A stretch of 32,488 bases of DNA, taken from positions 1-32,488 of the forward strand of contig PNAG01000005.1 in assembly GCA_003169845.1 (NCBI GenBank). The letters are read 5' to 3'. The position numbers and the translations under genes are program-made. Shown here in pieces: positions 30,547 through 32,488 of the stretch. Within the stretch, counting starts at the first letter, position 1. Each line of letters begins with the position of its first letter. Source of the DNA: Candidatus Dormiibacterota bacterium (GTDB lineage: Bacteria; Chloroflexota; Dormibacteria; Dormibacterales; Dormibacteraceae). The notes beneath the pieces are model-generated. The model was not told where the DNA came from. It saw nothing but the letters and a program-made list of their open reading frames with translations, and ran no database searches.

Positions 30547-32488
30547 GGAGCGAGCTCGACCGGCGGCGCTGCCTTGGGCAGTACTCGGGTTGATCGGCAT
30601 CCTGGTTGTTGTCGACATATTGCTTGGCTTGAACCGTCCCGGCACTGCCGTGCCTTACGGCTTCGGATTCGTTATCTACATGGCTACCTACCTGTGCCCG
30701 GCTCCGGTCGGAGCTCTGATCGCCAGCCGGCGTCCTCGGCATCCGATCGGCTGGCTCATGCTGGCGATCGGCCTCGTGTCCACCCTTCAGGGACTGTTGG
30801 GGGAGAGTGCGAGGCAGCTCTTCGCTCCAAACCCGGAGCTCGGCGCTGCGCTCTTCTTCATCAGCAACTCGCTCTCCAGGGTCGTCCTGGTGCTGTACGG
30901 GATCCTGCTCCTGCTCTTTCCGGATGGTCGATTGCCCTCGAGGCGCTGGCGGCCGGTTGTCGTGGTGGGTGTCGTCGCGATGACAGCCTCGTGCGCTCTC
31001 GATGTAATCACGCCAGGGCCACTGGCGGACTACGCGATGGTGACCCCGCCGCAGAATCCGTTCGGCATTCCAGTGCCCGACCTTGCCGGACATATCCTCG
31101 GACTCTCATTCTTCATCGGCCTTTTCGGATTCCTACTGCTCTCCATAGTCTCTGTCGTCCTTCGGTTCCGTCGGGCGGGCCCCGAGCTACGCATTCAGCT
31201 CAAGTGGTTCGCGCTTGCCGGCAGCCTCCTGGTGGCCACGTTCGTTGGTGCGAACGTCATCACCCCGGTTGGCAGTTGGCCCTCGCCGCCCTTTGGGGCA
31301 GCCGAGTTGCTTGCAGCAGGCGCCATGTCCGTGGCAATCGCCATCGCGATCCTGCGTCACCGGCTGTTCGACATCGATCTGGTGATCAGCCGAACGGTCG
31401 CGTACGGCGCGCTGGCGGGCGTGATAGCCGCCTTTTACATCGCGGTCGTCGCCGGTGTAGGGGGCCTTCTGGCGGCCGGTTCTGAGTCCCGTCTCCTTTT
31501 GGCCGTGGTCGCCACTGCGTTCGTGGCGGTCGCATTTCAGCCGCTGCGAACCCGACTGGAGCGGCTGGCGAACCGGCTCGTATACGGTGTCCGGGCGGTT
31601 CCGTACGAGGTCCTAGCGGACTTCACCACGCGCCTCGACGGCCGGCAGAGCTCACTCGAGCTGCTGCCGGTCATGGCGAGGATGCTTGCGCAAGGCACTG
31701 GCTCTGATGCGGCCACGGTGTGGCTGGATGAAAACGGCCGCGAAGTTCCGGCAAGCAGTTTTCCCGAGCATCAGCATGTAACGCCGGACACGGCGACGCG
31801 AAGCGTTCCCCTGCAGCACGCGGGTGCAAATCTCGGCAGGTTGGCAGTCGCGCGAAGATCCGGCGAGGCGCTGAGCCCGACGGAAGAGCGCTTGATGGAC
31901 GGTCTTGCCTCTCAGGCGGGACTCGTGCTCCACAGCGCGGGCCTGCAGGATGAGCTGAGCCGGCGAATGATCGAGCTCCGACAGTCGCGTCATCGGTTGA
32001 TGGCGGCCCAGGACGAGGCTCGCCGCCGGCTCGAGCGGGACCTGCATGATGGTGCTCAGCAGAACCTGGTGTCGCTTCGCATGAAGCTCGGGCTCGCGGC
32101 CAGCGTGGCACGCGAGAAGCCGGGCTCGCTCGAACCGCTCTTGCAGGAGATGCAGTCCGAGTTGGGAGATGCCCTCGATTCGCTGCGTAACCTTGCCAGG
32201 GGAGTCTATCCCCCGCTCCTTGAGGCGGAAGGGCTGAAGGCGGCGCTTCGCGCACGTGCGCGTCAAGTTCCGATCAGCATCGATGTCCAATGTGGATCGG
32301 AGCGTTATCCCCGAGAGCTCGAAGGCGCGGTTTACTTCTGCTGTTCCGAAGCCCTTCAAAACCTGTCCAAGCACTCACGGGCTACCAAGGGATCTCTGCG
32401 AGTGTGGTGCGAAGACGGGCGGCTCTGTTTCGAGGTGCGCGACAACGGTCGCGGTCTCGATCCCACTCGCGCCAAGTCGGGCGGCGGG
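30539..32488 (+). CDS. Sensor histidine kinase, HisKA_3 type (3' end beyond window)
   Basis: At least 650 codons, GTG start at 30539 (IKERARPAALPWAVLGLIGI). The N-terminal sensor of ~330 residues has about eight membrane helices, including HPIGWLMLAIGLVSTLQGLL and VVLVLYGILLLLFPDGRLPS (the PDGRLP turn is typical of these sensors). A GAF-like domain follows (~365-460, MLAQGTGSDAATVWLDENGR, LASQAGLVLHS). The HisKA_3 dimerisation helix carries RRRLERDLHDGAQQNLVSLR (phospho-acceptor His about 503). HATPase N-box CCSEALQNLSKHSRA and G1 FEVRDNGRGLDPT are present. The window ends inside the ATPase domain. Partner of the LuxR-type regulator it overlaps. Confidence 0.94.
   Translation, partial: MIKERARPAALPWAVLGLIGILVVVDILLGLNRPGTAVPYGFGFVIYMATYLCPAPVGALIASRRPRHPIGWLMLAIGLVSTLQGLLGESARQLFAPNPELGAALFFISNSLSRVVLVLYGILLLLFPDGRLPSRRWRPVVVVGVVAMTASCALDVITPGPLADYAMVTPPQNPFGIPVPDLAGHILGLSFFIGLFGFLLLSIVSVVLRFRRAGPELRIQLKWFALAGSLLVATFVGANVITPVGSWPSPPFGAAELLAAGAMSVAIAIAILRHRLFDIDLVISRTVAYGALAGVIAAFYIAVVAGVGGLLAAGSESRLLLAVVATAFVAVAFQPLRTRLERLANRLVYGVRAVPYEVLADFTTRLDGRQSSLELLPVMARMLAQGTGSDAATVWLDENGREVPASSFPEHQHVTPDTATRSVPLQHAGANLGRLAVARRSGEALSPTEERLMDGLASQAGLVLHSAGLQDELSRRMIELRQSRHRLMAAQDEARRRLERDLHDGAQQNLVSLRMKLGLAASVAREKPGSLEPLLQEMQSELGDALDSLRNLARGVYPPLLEAEGLKAALRARARQVPISIDVQCGSERYPRELEGAVYFCCSEALQNLSKHSRATKGSLRVWCEDGRLCFEVRDNGRGLDPTRAKSGGG

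Overview
The window is high-GC DNA (about 60%) from a soil-type bacterium. It looks like Actinobacteriota or a Chloroflexota/Dormibacterota-like lineage. The grounds are ECF sigma factors paired with membrane-anchored partners, YtrA-type GntR and lactococcin-972-type ABC systems, a LuxR/HisKA_3 two-component pair, frequent GTG starts, and several genes whose only visible start signal is a -10 hexamer 5-7 nt upstream of the start codon (leaderless pattern). There is no ribosomal RNA or intact tRNA to settle the taxon, so this is inference.

Layout. 1-3.3 kb: an ArsR-type regulator, then four or five small membrane proteins separated by repeats. 3.4-5.0 kb: a broken HEPN-motif gene with a gene fragment coupled to it. 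5.2-6.9 kb: ECF sigma factor plus a single-pass membrane partner. 7.0-9.3 kb: a GntR/ABC ATPase/ABC permease operon on the minus strand. 9.5-11.2 kb: a second ECF/membrane-partner module on the minus strand. 11.6-14.6 kb: a membrane protein, a tRNA-Pro-like remnant, a DUF4209 (HEPN-like) gene and the tail of a serpin gene. 14.6-19.0 kb: hypothetical and membrane proteins. 19.1-21.2 kb: histidine kinase and OmpR-type regulator. 21.4-24.9 kb: lactococcin-972-type immunity/export membrane protein, ATPase and a small membrane protein. 25-29.5 kb: a repeat-rich accessory stretch with a frameshifted paralogue of the 2.3 kb gene, a possible nuclease-like gene, a transposase scrap, a lipoprotein and small membrane proteins. 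29.7-32.5 kb: a tRNA-Thr remnant, a LuxR-type response regulator and its histidine kinase, which runs off the window.

The most unusual signal is a family of dispersed intergenic repeats. Eight copies share a 29-bp core (CCGTA, then the palindrome CCTTAAGG, then TACGG). All eight lie on the same strand, with two kinds of left arm (A and B) and sometimes a long right arm. The type-A arm can be aligned by eye to a tRNA-Pro(CGG)-like locus at 12291-12390, and tRNA-Pro-like 3' pieces also sit directly upstream of copies at 0.8 and 16.0 kb. The family may therefore be tRNA-derived. Together with the tRNA-Thr 3' remnant, serpin tail, transposase scrap and frameshifted genes, this suggests a region with repeated integration and decay.
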